NCBI GenBank assembly: GCA_003339415.1
Contig: PDHQ01000131.1
Location: forward strand, 25,249-89,248
DNA length: 64,000 bases
Origin: Ophiocordyceps camponoti-saundersi (nom. inval.)
Lineage: Eukaryota; Ascomycota; Sordariomycetes; Hypocreales; Ophiocordycipitaceae
Direction: 5' to 3'
In this document: positions 37,486-51,600 of the stretch, one piece after another
Layout: each line of letters begins with the position of its first letter
Position numbering within the stretch: position 1 is the stretch's first letter
The notes under the pieces: model-generated
The model's input: only the letters and a program-made list of their open reading frames with translations
Databases searched by the model: none
What the model was told of the DNA's origin: nothing
Program-made: the position numbers and the translations under genes

Positions 37486-40314
37486 GGTTATACGCCCGTC
37501 GCGCTAAATTACGCGTTTTTTACGATAATAATCGATATTCCTTATAAGAGATCCTATTTAGGATCCGCTTAGCTATAGCAGACGCTACTATATTACCGAC
37601 GCTGCTATTTTAGGTAAGTAATATACTTAACTTAGTTTATAAAAAACTATTTTAGCTAAGAAAAGCTAAGATAAGCCTCGCTAAGGAAAATACTACCTAT
37701 TTAGGTAATAAGGAGCCTATTTAGGCTATAAAAGAAAGTTATAATAACCTTATTAAAAAATATAGAGATAGGAGTAATCTTAATAAGTATAGAAAAGCTA
37801 AAAGGCTAAGAGAATTAGTAATATTAGGAGATATTAATTAGAATAGCGATTAAGTAATTTCGCTTACTTTAGTATATTAATAAGCCTAATAGCGGTAAAC
37901 TTATAGATACGAATATCGCGGCTATAGAGAAATAGTAGGACGAGGAAGTTTATTACTATTATCTTATTATATATTATTATAAGCTTATAATAATCCTCGG
38001 AATTCGCGATAGCGGCTAGAATTCGAATTAATTAGTATATTAAACCTTTATAGCTATTAAGAAAAAGTATAATATAGCTCCGAGAGTTACTTTCTCGTTA
38101 ATTATAAAGGAAATATATACTATAAAGGCGGAGAATTTTACGATATTCGGTGCTTTCGTAAGATACCTTAATCTCCTATAAAGTTAACTCTACGTTATAA
38201 TAAAAGAACCTTATAAGGAATAGTTCGTCGGCGCTACGATTAACGCTATTAAAACCGTTATACTTTCCCGATATAAAAATTAGATATATAAGCTAGCTAA
38301 ATAAAAGCCCCCGATAAAGGATAAGGTCCTAGGTTTTTTCTAAAATTACGCTAAGCTTATCGATAATAAGAAGAAAGATACCTTTTCCGTAGATTAGAAT
38401 ACGAAAAAATAGGAAAAAAAGCGAGATAATAGCTAAGGAAGAGGTTAAGGCCGCGGCAAAGGCCGTAGCCGCGGAAATTATAGTAGCAGAGCCTCTTCTC
38501 CCGCTTAAGAAAGCTAGAAAAGACGATATTTTAATTACGAATACTTTATTCCTAAGGGTAGTAAGCCTTATAAGGAAGAAAATTACTAGAAGTTATATCT
38601 AAAGCTACGCTTACCCCTAAGAGATTAGTATTAATAGAAATAAATCGCGGTATTAGAAGCTATTACGAAAGCTAGATAAACGTACGAACTTATAGCTACT
38701 AGCTTTAGCATTACTTAAGATAATATTATATATAACTCTAAAGCCGGAGGCTATATATTTAACGACTTAAAATAGTTTATTAAGATTTATAAGAATACCG
38801 TAATTAACCCTTTCCGCGCTGCTAATAGCGGAGATTTATAGCTTTAGGGAGAGGGCAAGGTTAAGATAAACCTACTTAACGGTAATTCGATAATTCTATC
38901 GCAGGCTTTTTATTACCTTAATATTTAAGCGAATTTAATAAGCACGAGCGTTCTAAAGGAAAAAAGCGTTATCGCCGACCTTAAAATAAATTTCCTTATT
39001 AAAAGAGGCACTAAAGAGCGTATTTGCTATCTTAATAATTAACTTCGAGTTATTCGTGCTACCGCTACGGGCGGCGATTAAACTATAATCGAGGTATTCG
39101 CTACTTTACCGTATAAATCGCTTAGGAAGGGCTTAAAGGCTAATTTTACTATTATATACGAGCGCCTCGTATATACCGGCAAAGAGAAGGTAACCTTAGC
39201 CTATTAGAAGGTAGGGATTCTAATCGATAAAAATACTATTAAAGGCTTCTCGTATAAGGCCTATTAATTTACTAAAGCCGATATTATAATTAGTAGGGAT
39301 TTGCTAGTAAAGCTTACGAGGTTCCTCGATATTATTTTTTAGGATATTATTAAATATAACCTACTAGGAATAAGCGGCGCCCGCTATTCTCTGCACGGAA
39401 TCGACGCCTTTATAAGATTTTATTAGACGATAGCTGCTAACTTAAAAAGTTAAGCTTTTAAGCTTCTTCGTAGATAGAAAAGATAGGTTAATGCCTCTTT
39501 TAGAGGAATTCCTATAGCTACGATAGCTTTCGATAACGTATAGGAGTTTAAAAGCGAGGTAATTAAAGCTTAGGCTTTTTAGAATAGATTCGTTCTACGT
39601 TATTTAACCCTATATAACCCTTTATAAAATAGTCTTATAGAGAGAGCCGGCAGAACGCTTTTAACGATAGTAAGAGCTATTTATCTATATATATAGCTTC
39701 CCGTAACCCTTTAGCTATATTATATATCGATAGCAGCGTACGTTACAAATTTGCTGCTTACGAAAGGTAAAAAAAGCCCTCTTAAGAAGGTTATAAAAAC
39801 GCTTAATTTACCTTATAAATATAATATTAGCTACCTATACGCCTAGGGCTATACGGTATACGTAATAAAGCTAAAAGAGAAGATTATAAGGTTAAAGAAA
39901 ATAGCTCCTCGAGCTTAGAAGGGTAATCTCGTTAGTATTAAAGGCCTATATAGCTATATCTTTAAGATATAGCTTCCTAATTAAGGAATCGTTATTCGAG
40001 TATAAGATATACGCTTTATTAATCGTGCCGGGGCTCTTACTATTAAAAAGGACCTATTAATCGAATTTAAGGCTCGTTTAGAAGAAAAAGGTAAAATTAT
40101 CGAATTTAAACTTATTATTCTTCCTTATAGGGAGAAAGAGAAAACTTCCTATAGCTAAACTAGCGGTATTAATATTTTATAATCCTCTAATATATTAAGT
40201 ATTAAAAAATAATTAAGGAAATATCTAACTACTATAGTTAGATTATTAGATACGTCGAATTCGAATATTTAAGAGGAATTTATAAGGTTATTAAAAGAGC
40301 GTTTTAAAACGCCC
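37486..40314 (+). pseudogene. C gag and integrase relic
   Basis: The plus strand reads as copia gag with a basic RG-rich segment (GRGKGRSRG-like, 38,430-38,480) before a relic of the nucleocapsid and protease region, then integrase. The strongest block is ERAGRTLLTIVRAI (39,640-39,683), matching the copia integrase region around the catalytic glutamate, followed by AAYVTNLLLTKGKKSP (39,735-39,783). Stops are TAG/TAA at former Gln and Trp codons. The frame is cut at 40,314 by T1 and resumes at 46,741. Confidence 0.78.
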
Positions 40315-40766
40315 TGTTAGTTAGCCTTCGTAGTGCGTATACGGGAGTTAATAGCGATTACTAGTACTAAAGGTATAATTTTTTTAGTTTATAATATTCG
40401 TCTATATCTTCTCTAAAAACGAAGGGAATTCTACGTTTACTTATATATAAAATATCCTTACGTATACTCTCTTCTTCTATACTCGATATTAGATTAAGTA
40501 TAATCTAATCTCTTTTTCTATATTCGATATTAGATTAAGTATAATCTAATCTTTTCCCGAAACTAATCTAATATCGACTAGGAGTTTATTAAAGCTCCTA
40601 TCTAAAATATTATAATAAAAATATAATCGAAACTTACCTTACTTCTTATTACCTAAGTCCCTCTAATATATCTTACGTAATATACCCCTTTTCCCCCTAT
40701 CTTAAGTATATATAAATCTTATTCTATACCCGTATAGATTTTAATTATTCTTATATAAGTCTAATA
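40315..40766 (+). repeat. T1 5' LTR (two 41-bp palindromic units)
   Basis: This LTR starts TGTTAGTTAGCC and ends AAGTCTAATA. It contains two copies of a unit built on the inverted repeat ATACTCGATATTAGATTAAG (ancestral arms ATACTCGAT and ATCGAGTAT), near 40,479 and 40,520. Confidence 0.9.
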
Positions 40767-43700
40767 CCGGTAACTTTTTCTTTTTTAGGAAAGGGCGATT
40801 TCTTAGCTTATACTAAGTTTAAGCGTTTCTCCTTCCGGGTTATAAAGCCTTAAACTCGGATATTAAGGGTATTAATATCGATTAGGTATTCTAGCGCCTT
40901 ATTTAGATTATCCTTAGTTATAGCGTTTATAAAGTTATCTAAGCTATTTATTTATTTAATTTCCTTAATTTCTTAGTTTTTATAGGACTTTTTTATTAAT
41001 ATAATATTAATTATTAACCTTTTTTTTTATAGTTCTAAGCTTTACTAGATATTTATATAATAAGTATAAGTTAATATAGATAATAGTTTAGATTATATTT
41101 AATTTAAGTTCGGACCGAATTTTTATTAATATTAAGCTAATAGAGATATTAATATTAAAGCTAGCCGATATCCCGTATATTTCGGACGCTAGTATAGACT
41201 ATATTACCTTTTTATATTTTATTAAGCTTTAATAAATAATATTCCTAGAAAGCGTAAACTTATTTTTACCGCTAGTTTTTTATTTAAGTATAATAACGTA
41301 TCTAATCTATAAAGATAAGTCGGAGTTATTTATAAAAGAACTATTAGTAAAAATATAAAGCTTTATACTATTTAGTAATATAGAAATATATCGTAGTCCT
41401 TAGTTTTAATATTTTTACTATTATCGTAACCTTTTATTAAGCTTCTTATAATTTTTTCTATCCGGAGATTACTTTTAAGTAATAACGGAAAGATTATAAG
41501 CAGCTTTAGGTTAATAGATAAAGGCGATATAAGCACCTTAAGTATATTATTCGAGGTATTATTAAGCGTAATCTAGGGCGAAATAGTCGATAAGTCGAAT
41601 CTTAGCCGCTTAGCCCTTTTATCGAAAAGAGATCGAACTTAAGGCGAGGTTAATCTAAGATCTATTAAAATCCGTAATATCCTTAGCTTAGAGAATAGTC
41701 TTAAGTTTAGTGCGGAATTAAGCGGTAATTATCTACTTATCCTCTAATTAGCTAAAAGCCTTTATACTAAGTATAAAAATATTATTAGTTTATAAACTAA
41801 TAATCTTAAAATACGCTTAATTACTATACTTAATAAGGAGGTAGGTATCGAAGGTTAATATCCGTATTTATAGCTATTAAAAATAGTAATCTTAGTAAGT
41901 TCGAAATTAATAAATACCGGCCTCCGTAATACTATATAGCGGCTTAATAACGCGGATTATAATATTTAAAAAATACCGGTTTTTTATTTTAAAAGGAAGT
42001 ATAGCGATAATAGTCCTTTTAAAGTTAAATTATAATTATAAATACGCTTAGGTAATATTATATAGGGCTAGTTTAAAGCCTAATTAAAAGGTAGCTAAGG
42101 TAAAAGCGAGAATAAGCTACTAGCTAGCCTATTATATTATTAGGGACTAGGTAAGGATAATATCCTTACCCTTATTATTATAACTTATAATAATAAGCTT
42201 AGATTTTTCGTATAGGTAGTTAGTACCCGTCCCCTTAATTTCTTAGACTATATAAGCTTTAAAAACGTAAACGCTATAATACTTAATAATATTATATTTT
42301 TTAAAAGAAAAGATACCGTAGCTAATAAGGTTATTAATCTCCTAAGTATCCGAGGCCTTAAAAAGCTAGCTAGCTATCGTAATCTTTCTTTTAGCCCGAA
42401 GCTTAAGGGATAATAATATATTATCCTTTTCCTTTTACGTTATAAAAGTATTATCTATAGAGAGATTTCGAGGAATATATATAGTAATCCTTAGATAGGG
42501 CGTTACTTAGGATAATACTAAAGTTAAGTTAATATTAGGAGGAGGTAAAGTTAGTATTAATTTAGGGCTTTTATACGAAGGTATTAAAAAGGGGCAGATA
42601 TACGTAAATTAGAAAAAATAAAGTCCGTATAAAAAATTAATAATAACGTTATAGCTATTAATAAAAAGAAAGGTATATAGTCCTATCTATTTACTAAGTT
42701 TACGCTAAACGTAAACTTAGCTATTTAAAAATAGCTATAGAATATCGGAGATATCGGGGCTATTTCGTATAGATAGAGCGTTATAAACTATCTATTAGGT
42801 ATAATATTTCTAAAATTTAGTTATAGCTTTTTAGATAGCGGTAGCTTATTATAAGGTAAAAAAGGTTAAAGCTAAGTTAGGGTATATACGTAAATAAGCT
42901 TTAAAAACTAAAAAAGTTAAGATAAGTTTATTAGGTCTTATTATATTATTAATTACTTTTATAGCTATTTATAAAATAAAATCCTAACTAATATTAAGTT
43001 AAAGTTTAGCTAAGATTACCTTATAAGCGCGTTAAAGGGGGGTATAGTATTATTTAACTTTCCTAACTAACTAATATACCTTAATAAAAACCTAAGTATA
43101 TATAATACTTAAAATAGCGGCCTTAGAACGGAACTCCTAAAAGTCGAAGTTTTTTCTAATATTATAACGAATAATATTAGGGGGTTTAAAGTAAATATCG
43201 ATTTAGATTATATAAAAGGTATTCTAAGTATCTTTCGCAGAGAGAGATAGGAGAAATTAGGTAGCTTAGAAAGCTATAGCTTAGTTAATAGTATATAAGA
43301 TAGCTTATTAGTTAATATAAAGAATATCTATAATAACTTTAAAATTAAAATCGCGGTTATCTTCTAGCTTAAATTTAAACTATTAGGGCGCGGGGCTATT
43401 TAATTAGTATTAACGATAAACTTTAAAAATAGCCTTAATAGCTTAGATATTAATATTATATCTAGCCTAAGTAAGTAGTTAGTATAAATAGGATATACTA
43501 AGGTGCCTAAATTATCTATAAATTTAGCGTATCTTTTACTCGGTAAGATATAATATTACTTCTTCTAAGGGTAAAAGGAAGAACTAAGGATAACTTTATT
43601 TATATATAATAGGGATCTTAGTTATACCGTAAATAAGGTAATTTAAAATATTACGGAAAAATATCCTTAATTAATTTATATTTACTAAATATAAAAAGAA

Positions 43701-46242
43701 TAGGGTTTAATTAGGTAAGATATAAAATATAATTTTACTTATTAGGGTTATAACTTAAATAAAGCTAAGGGAGGTAATAACTTAACTTTTACCGAATTTA
43801 ATAAATACTTAGTTAGCGGTAAACTTATTAAGGGATAGTAAAGGTATAAGAAGCTATAATATTTTAAACTAAGATTAACCTGATATTAATATAGATACTA
43901 TACTAATATCGATTAGAATACCTTAAAACGTTATCTAAAAATAGCGGTCTATTAAGGTAAACTAAATAGCGGGAGCTATAATAAGTATAAGCTTATAGGA
44001 GTTATCTCTTATTAGGAAGTATATATATATTAATTAATATAGTATTTTAGCTACCTAAGGTAATATTAATAATAAGTTTTCTATTAGTTTCGTAATTTAA
44101 GGTATATAAAATACTTAAGTTAATTATATAAATAATAAAGTATAATATAAAGTTTCGGTAAGTTCGTAAGATAGGAGTATTTACCTATTATCGCTATCCT
44201 CCTCTAATATTTTTTCTATTTTTTCGAAGTTTACGAGATAAGCGTTAAAATTAACCTTTATATTAGTAAAAATATAATAAGCTAAAAACGAATATTTAAA
44301 TATTTTACGTTCCTTTTCTATATATTTAGAGGACTAATATCTAATTTTACCGTAAATAAAGTATTTATAATTTTATAAAGTATTAGTCCTTAGGTTACGA
44401 GTAAAGTTATTTCTGCTATTATTACGATATTAGTTTAAGGGCTAGTTAAAAGTTTTCTAATATCGGCGATTAAGGTAGAAAATATCGGGGCTTAAAGCGT
44501 TAGGAGGAGGTAATAGTAAGTAAGAGCTTTAAATATACTATAAGCTATTAAATTAATAAGTTAGAGCTATTTTTAAAAAGGAACGGAGATCGGATATAAG
44601 TATCTCCATATTTTTTATAAGTTTAAAAAATATAAATTCTAATTTAAGGACGCCTTAGTAAGCGTTAATAAGGGTTATCTATAAAAGGGCGTTACTAATA
44701 TAATCGGAACCGAGAGCACGCTAATAAAGATTTAATTTATTAAAAAATTTCTATAAAATTTTATATAGTTTATTTTTAAAATATAAAGTCTAAACCGTTT
44801 AGTAAGTAGTAGATATCTAATCTATATAATAATAAGAGTAGTTAATATCTATATTAAAATATTTCTATATTTAAAGATATATATCGTAAAAGGTAGAAAA
44901 TTAGTTAATATAATCGAGATAATACTATCTTATTTAGCTTAAAAGAATATATAGAAAAATCGTATAAAAATAAGATAAGTAAATTTTTAGTATAAAATAA
45001 GTATTTATAAAAACGCGGACCTTATTATCTAAGAGGTTATAAGGTTCGCTTAAATATATAGTATTCTTATCCTAAATTTTAGTAAATTAAGTAATTATTT
45101 CTAAATTAATATATATATTAGGAAATTTAATTAGGGGTAATATAAAGAAAATAGAAATATCTAGTATAAGTTTATCTTAAAATTAAGGTATTTTTAATAA
45201 GAGTCCTTATTAATATTAATAAAATTCTATATTAATATCTAAATAAAGACCTTAGCTATTAATATTAAGTTTAGCTATACTTACTAATAGTTTTTTAATA
45301 GGTATATTTAGTAAGGACTATATTCTTCGAGCGGTAGCTTAAAGGTCCTAAAACCGGTATATTATTAGTTACTAGGTAAGTTAAACTAATAGGTTTTAAG
45401 ATAATATATCTAATTATAATACTTAAGGGTTAGGGATAATTTAGATTTAGATATTCTTAGTATTTAAGCTAGGCTTTAGTTAGGGTATTATTTACTATTA
45501 TAAGGTAAGTATAGTAATAGTTTAGGTTTTTATCTTAGTTTCTAATATTAATCTTATAAGGATTATAAGTCTTAGTTTAAAAGAGGTTTTACTATATACT
45601 TAGGCTAGCTATATAAAAAGCTTATCTATATTTAGAAGTTTATTAAGTTCCTTTAAGGCGGGTTCCTTAAATCTACTAATATAAATTCCTTATCTTATAA
45701 GAAAGCTTCGGGTAAGGTCCCTTATAAATACTTATCCTATTTCCTACGTTTTTATTTTCTAGCTATTAAAATATTATTAGAAAAGGTTAAATAAAGCGAG
45801 ACTAGAGAGTTACTTATTATTTTCGATAAATAAGATAAATCTCGCTATTATTAGTTTAATTATCTTTATATTCTCGTAATCTCCTAATATATTATTATTC
45901 TAGCGATTTAAGTTAAACTAATTCTAATATTATTTTAGGATTTTAATATATCTAAATATTTCCTAGGTTAGCTAGTTATAATATTTAAGGAATTCTATTC
46001 TATTTTTAGGAGGGGTGCTTATTATTATAAGTAAGTTTTCGAACCGGCTTTAGATAAATATCGTAAAATATTCGGGTTAACTTTTTTAAGAGTTCTAAAA
46101 GGGGTCTTACGTAGCCTTTTATTAACTTTTTAATTAATTATAGCTTACCTCTATATAATTACTTTCGTAAAAGTCTACTATTAAGGTTAATTATTCTATC
46201 CTTACTAATTTATAGTTAACTAAAATTTTAACTATTAATTAG

Positions 46243-46735
46243 TATTAGTTAGCCTTTATAATATATATATAGGAGTTAATAGTAATTACTAGTACTAAAA
46301 GTATAATTTTTTTAGTTTATAATATTCGTTTATATCTTCTTTAAAAACGAAGGGAATTTTATATCTACTTATATATAAAATATCCTTATATATACTCTCT
46401 TCTTCTATACTCGATATTAGATCGAGTATAATCTAATCTCTTCTTCTATACTCGATATTAGATCGAGTATAATCTAATCTCTTCTTCTATACTCGATATT
46501 AGATTAAGCATAATCTAATCTCTTCCCGAAACTAATCCGATATCGACTAGGAGTTTATTAAAGCTCCTATCTAAAATACTATAATAAAAATATAATCGAA
46601 ACTTACCTTACTTCTTATTACCTAAGTCCCTCTAATATATCCTACGTAATATACCCCTTTTCCCCTTATCCTAAGTATATATAGATCTTATTCTATACCC
46701 GTATAGATTTTAGTTATTCTTATATAAGTCTAACA
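46243..46735 (+). repeat. T1 3' LTR (three 41-bp palindromic units)
   Basis: This LTR starts TATTAGTTAGCC and ends AAGTCTAACA. It has three tandem units starting near 46,406, 46,447 and 46,488, two of which keep perfect arms ATACTCGAT/ATCGAGTAT. It is exactly 41 bp longer than the 5' LTR. Confidence 0.9.
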
Positions 46736-46740
46736 CGCCT

Positions 46741-48242
46741 GAAGGAAACTCTTCGCACCTTCTCTTACCGAATCCTACGCCTTATCGAGGCAGAGAGGTA
46801 TTACGCCCGTTTTTCGAAGGGAATACGCTTCTTCGATTAATTAAGGAAATTAATAAAAAGGCATAACTACTACCGATAGCGCCTATAACCTTAAATCTTC
46901 CTAGCGGCTAAGTTTATAATACTAATAATTATAATAATTTTAATAAATTAGCTAGTAACTTATAGAACCTTTAGCCGACTAACCTAATACCTAAAAAACG
47001 ACCTTTTTAATATTTACGTAAGCGTAAGGCGTTAACCTTATCTTCTGCCTTAATAGAATTAATATAATAACGCCGTAAGCGTTATTTAATAGAGGAGATC
47101 TATAGCACCGAGCTAATAAGACGTTTAAAAAGGCTTATATAAGCTAATTTAGCTAGCGTTCTTAAACCCTCTTCGCTATATATTTCCTTTGCCGATAAGG
47201 ACGAATATATTAATTAGGCGCCTATAATAATTCTCTTAGCTTTAGCTACGAAAACCTTTATAAGTTATACCTTAAGTAATTATCGTGCTACGAAGAAGCT
47301 ACCTAAATTCGATAAATATTAAGTGCCCGCGATAAAAAAAGAACTCGATAAGCTATATTAGAAGGGAGCTTAGGAGCTTATTCCTAAGCTTTACGATACT
47401 AAAACCCTTCTAAGGCGTTAGGTATTTATAAAGAAGCCGATTAAAAGCGTAAATCTAATAGCGAAAGCCCGCTAAGTTATTTACGAAGATCGTAATCTTA
47501 TAAATTAACTTATCGAGGACCTATATATTACTATAGCGTATTAGTTATCCGTATAAATCTTCCTTACTCTTATTATAATATAAAACCTTAAATAAGTAAA
47601 GTTTAATATTGTAAATACTTTTATTAACGCTAAATTAGATAAAGATATCTTTAATAAATAACCTTATAGCTTTAAGGATAAGTTAGGCCGCGTTTGCCGA
47701 CTAAAGAGGGCCCTTTATAGCTATCGAGCCTCGCCGCGCTAGTAGTTCGAGCGTATAGCTAAAAATCTAGCTAGTTACGAATTTAAATAACTTAACTCCG
47801 AGTTATACCTTTATCGCTACGCTAATAATAGCCTCCTCGTTTTTTATATAAACGATATCCTCCTTATTATACTAATATAAGTATAAATTAATAATAAGGC
47901 CGTAATTCTTAACGAATTATATAAGGTTAAATACCTTAGTAAACCTTAAGAATTCCTTAGCTTAGAGTTCGATTATAACCGTTAGGCCTAAACTATTCGA
48001 GTATATTAGACCTCCTTCGCTTATAAGATTCTTAAGCTATTTAATACCGATAATTTAAAGCTTACGAAGACGCTATAGCTAACGAAGTATATAATTCCTT
48101 ACGATTAGAAAGAGGCTAAGATTATAATAGAGGCTACGATATAATAGAAATAAATAGGTAGCCTAAATTAGCTAGCCTTAAGTATAAGGCCTAATATTAC
48201 GTATAGTATTAAGAAGCTATTAGAAGCAAATTCCTATCTAAC
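46741..48242 (+). pseudogene. C reverse transcriptase relic
   Basis: The plus-strand frame of C continues after T1. Copia RT landmarks appear in order: a KKPIKS-like start (47,435-47,455), NTFINAKLDKDIF (about 47,617-47,655), VCRLKRALY (47,693-47,720) with SPR shortly after, and the catalytic region FYINDILL (47,843-47,866, RIP form of YVDD). The spacing fits the Ty1/copia family. Stops are frequent. T2 interrupts at 48,242, and the RNase H part follows at 54,548. Confidence 0.87.
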
Positions 48243-48653
48243 TATTAGTTAGCTTTTATAGTGCGTATATAGGAGTTAATAGCGATTACTAGTACTAAAA
48301 GTATAATTCTTCTAGTTTATAATATTCGTTTATATCTTTTTTAAAAATAAAGGGAATTCTACGTTTACTTATATATAAAATATCCTTACGTATACTCTCT
48401 TCTTCTATACTTAATATTAGATTAAGTATAATCTAATCTCTTTCCGAAACTAATCCGATATCGATTAGGAGTCTATTAAAGCTCCTATCTAAAATATTAT
48501 AATAAAAATATAATTAAAACTTACCTTACTTCTTATTACCTAAGTCCCTCTAATATATCTTATATAATATACCCCTTTTCCCCCTATCTTAAGTATATAT
48601 AGATTTTATTTTATACTTATATAGATTTTAGTTATTCTTATATAAGTCTAATA
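48243..48653 (+). repeat. T2 5' LTR (one 41-bp unit)
   Basis: This 411-bp LTR starts TATTAGTTAGC and ends AAGTCTAATA, with a single copy of the palindromic unit near 48,406. Confidence 0.9.
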
Positions 48654-51600
48654 CCGGTAACTTTTTCTTTTTCGGGAAGGGGCGATTCCTCGGCCTATGC
48701 CGAGTTTAAGCGTTTCTCCTTCTAAGTTATAAAGCTTTAGACTTAGATATTAAAAATATTAATATCGATTAGGTATTCTAGCGCCTTATTCGGATTATCC
48801 TTAATTATAGCGTTTATAAGGTTATCTAAGCTATTTATCTATTTAATTTCCTTAATTTTCTAGTTTTTATAGGACTTTCTTATTAATATAATATTAATTA
48901 TTAACTTTTTTTCTTTCGTAATCCTAAGCTTTATTAGATATTTATATAGCGAGTATAAGTTAATATAAATAATAGTTTAGATTATACTTAATCTAAGTTC
49001 GGACTAAATTCTTATTAATATTAAGCTAATAAAGATACCGATATTAAAGCTAGCTAATATCCCGTATATTTCGGACGCTAGTACGGATTATATTACCTTT
49101 TTATACTTCGTTAAGCTTTAGTAAATAATATTCTTAGAGAGTATAAACTTATCTTTACTACCGGTCTCTTATCTAAATATAATAACGTATCCGATTTATA
49201 AAGATAAGTTAGAGTTATTCGTAAAAAAACCGTTAGTAAAAATATAAAGCTTTATATTATTTAGTAATATAAGGATATATTATAATCCTCGGTTTTAATA
49301 TTTTTATTATTATCGTAATTTTTTATTAAGCTTTTTATAGTCTTTTTTATCTAAAGACTATTTTTAAATAGTAACGGAAAGATTATAAGTAGCTTCGGGT
49401 TAATAAATAAAAGCGATATAGGCACCTTAGGCATATTATTTAAGGTATTACTAAGCGTAATCTAGGGCGGAGTAGTTAATAAGTTAAATTTTAGCCGCTT
49501 AGTCCTTTTATCGAAAGGAGATCGAACTTAAGGCGAGGTTAATCTAAGATTTATTAAAGTTTATAATATCCCTAGCTTAGAGGATAATCTTAAGTTTAGT
49601 ATAAAACTAAGTAGCGGTTATTTACTTATTTTTTAGTTAGCTAAAGGCCTTTATATTAAATATAAGAGTATTATCGGTTTATAAACTAACGATCTTAAAA
49701 CGCGCTTAATTACTATATTTAATAAGGAGGTAAATATCGAAAATTAATATTTATAGCTATAGCTATTAAAGATAGTAATCTTAGTAGGTCCGAAACTAGT
49801 AAATATTAGCCTTTATAATACTATATAGCGGCTTAATAACGTAGATTATAATATCTAAAAAATACCGGTTTTTTATCTTAAGGGGAAATATAGCGATAAT
49901 AGTCCTTTTAAGGTTAGATTATAATTATAAGTACGCTTAGGTAATATTATATAAAGCTAGTTTAAAGCCTAATTAAAAGGTAGCCGGGGTAAGAGTAAAA
50001 ATAAGCCGCTAGCTAGCTTATTATATTATTAGGGATTAGGTAAAAATAATATCTTTACCCTTATCGCTATAACTTATAATAATAAGCTTAGATTTTTCGT
50101 ATAGGTAATTAGTACCTATCCCCTTAATTTCCCGGACTATACGGGCTCTAAAAACGCGAACGCTATAATATTTAATAATATTATATTTTTTAAAGGAAAA
50201 GATACCGCGGCTAATAAGGTTATTAATCTTCTAAATATCTAAGGCCTTAAAAAGCTAGCTAGCTATCGTAATTTTTCCTTTAGCCTAAAGCTTAAAAGAT
50301 AACGATATATTATCTTTTTCCTTTTATATTATAAAAGCGTTATTTATAGAGAAATTTCGAGGAATATATATAGTAATCTTTAAATAAGGCGTTACTTAGA
50401 ATAATACTAAAGTTAAGTTAATATTAGGAGGAGGTAAAGTTAATATTAATTTAGGGCCTTTATATAGAGGTATTAGAAAAGGGCAGATATACGTAAACCG
50501 GAAAAAATAAGGTTTATATAGGAAATTAATAATAATATTATAGCCGTTAATAAAAAGAAAAGTATATAATCCTATCTATTTACCGGGTTCGCGCTAAACG
50601 TAAACTTAGCTATTTAGAGGTAGCTATAAAATATCGAAAATATTAGGGCTATTTTATATAAATAAAGCGTCGCGGACTATCTATTAAGTATAATATTTCC
50701 GGAGTTTAGTTATAGCTTTCTAGATAATAGTAGCTTATTATAAAATAAAAAGGGTTAGAGCTAAGTTAGGGTATATATATAAGTAGGCTCTAAAAACTAA
50801 AAAAGTTAAGATAAGTCTATTAGGTTTTACTATATCGTTAACTACTTTTATAGCTATTTATAAGATAGAATCCTAACTAATATTAAGTTAAAGTTTAGCT
50901 AAAATTACCTTATAAGCGCGTTAAAAAGGGGTATAATATCGTTTAACTTTCCTAACTAACTAATATATTTTAATAGGGACTTAAGTATATATAATACCTA
51001 AAATAGCAGCCTTAGAATAGAACTCCTAAAAATTAAAGTTTTTTTTAGTATTATAACGAATAATATTAGGGGGTTTAAGGTAAATATCGATTTAGATTAT
51101 ATAAAGGGTATTTTAAATATCCTTCGCAGAGAGAGATAGGAGAAATTAAGTAGCTTAGAAAGCTATAGCTTAGTCGATAGCGTATAAGATAGCTTATTAG
51201 TTAATATAGAGAATATCTATAATAACCTTAAAGTTAAAATCGCAGTTATCTTTTAGCTTAAATTTAAACTATTAAGGCGCGGGGCTATTTAATTAGTATT
51301 AACGATAGATTTTAGAAATAGCTTTAATAGCTTAGATATCGGTATTATATCCGGCCTAAGTAAATAGTTAGTATAGATAGGATACGCTAAAGTGCCTAAA
51401 TTATCTATAAATTTAGCGTATCTTTTACTTAGTAAAATATAATATTATTTCTTTTAAAAGTAAAAGGAAAAACTAAGGATAATTTTATTTATATATAATA
51501 AGGATCTTAATTATACTATAAATAAGGTAATTTAAAATATTACGGAAAAATATCCCTAGTTAATCTATATCTACTAAGTATAAAAAGAACGGGGTTTAAC

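Larger units (their letters stand above)
40315..46735 (+). mobile_element. T-family LTR element, complete copy T1
   Basis: This 6,421-bp element is inserted in C. Its LTRs are at 40,315-40,766 (452 bp) and 46,243-46,735 (493 bp). The target duplication is CGCCC (40,310-40,314) against CGCCT (46,736-46,740). The ends TGTTAG...CTAACA are intact at the outer edges. The 5.5-kb interior is closely similar to T2 along its length. Ignoring stops, plus-strand frames give long stretches, but I could not place a reverse transcriptase, integrase or RNase H motif in either direction. It could be a large non-autonomous (LARD) element with an unknown ORF, or a pol too mutated to read by eye. Confidence 0.9.

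Noticed and set aside
46406..46530. Evenly spaced palindromic repeats resembling a CRISPR array
   Set aside because: There are only three 41-bp units inside a eukaryotic LTR with no unique spacers; it is LTR tandem duplication.
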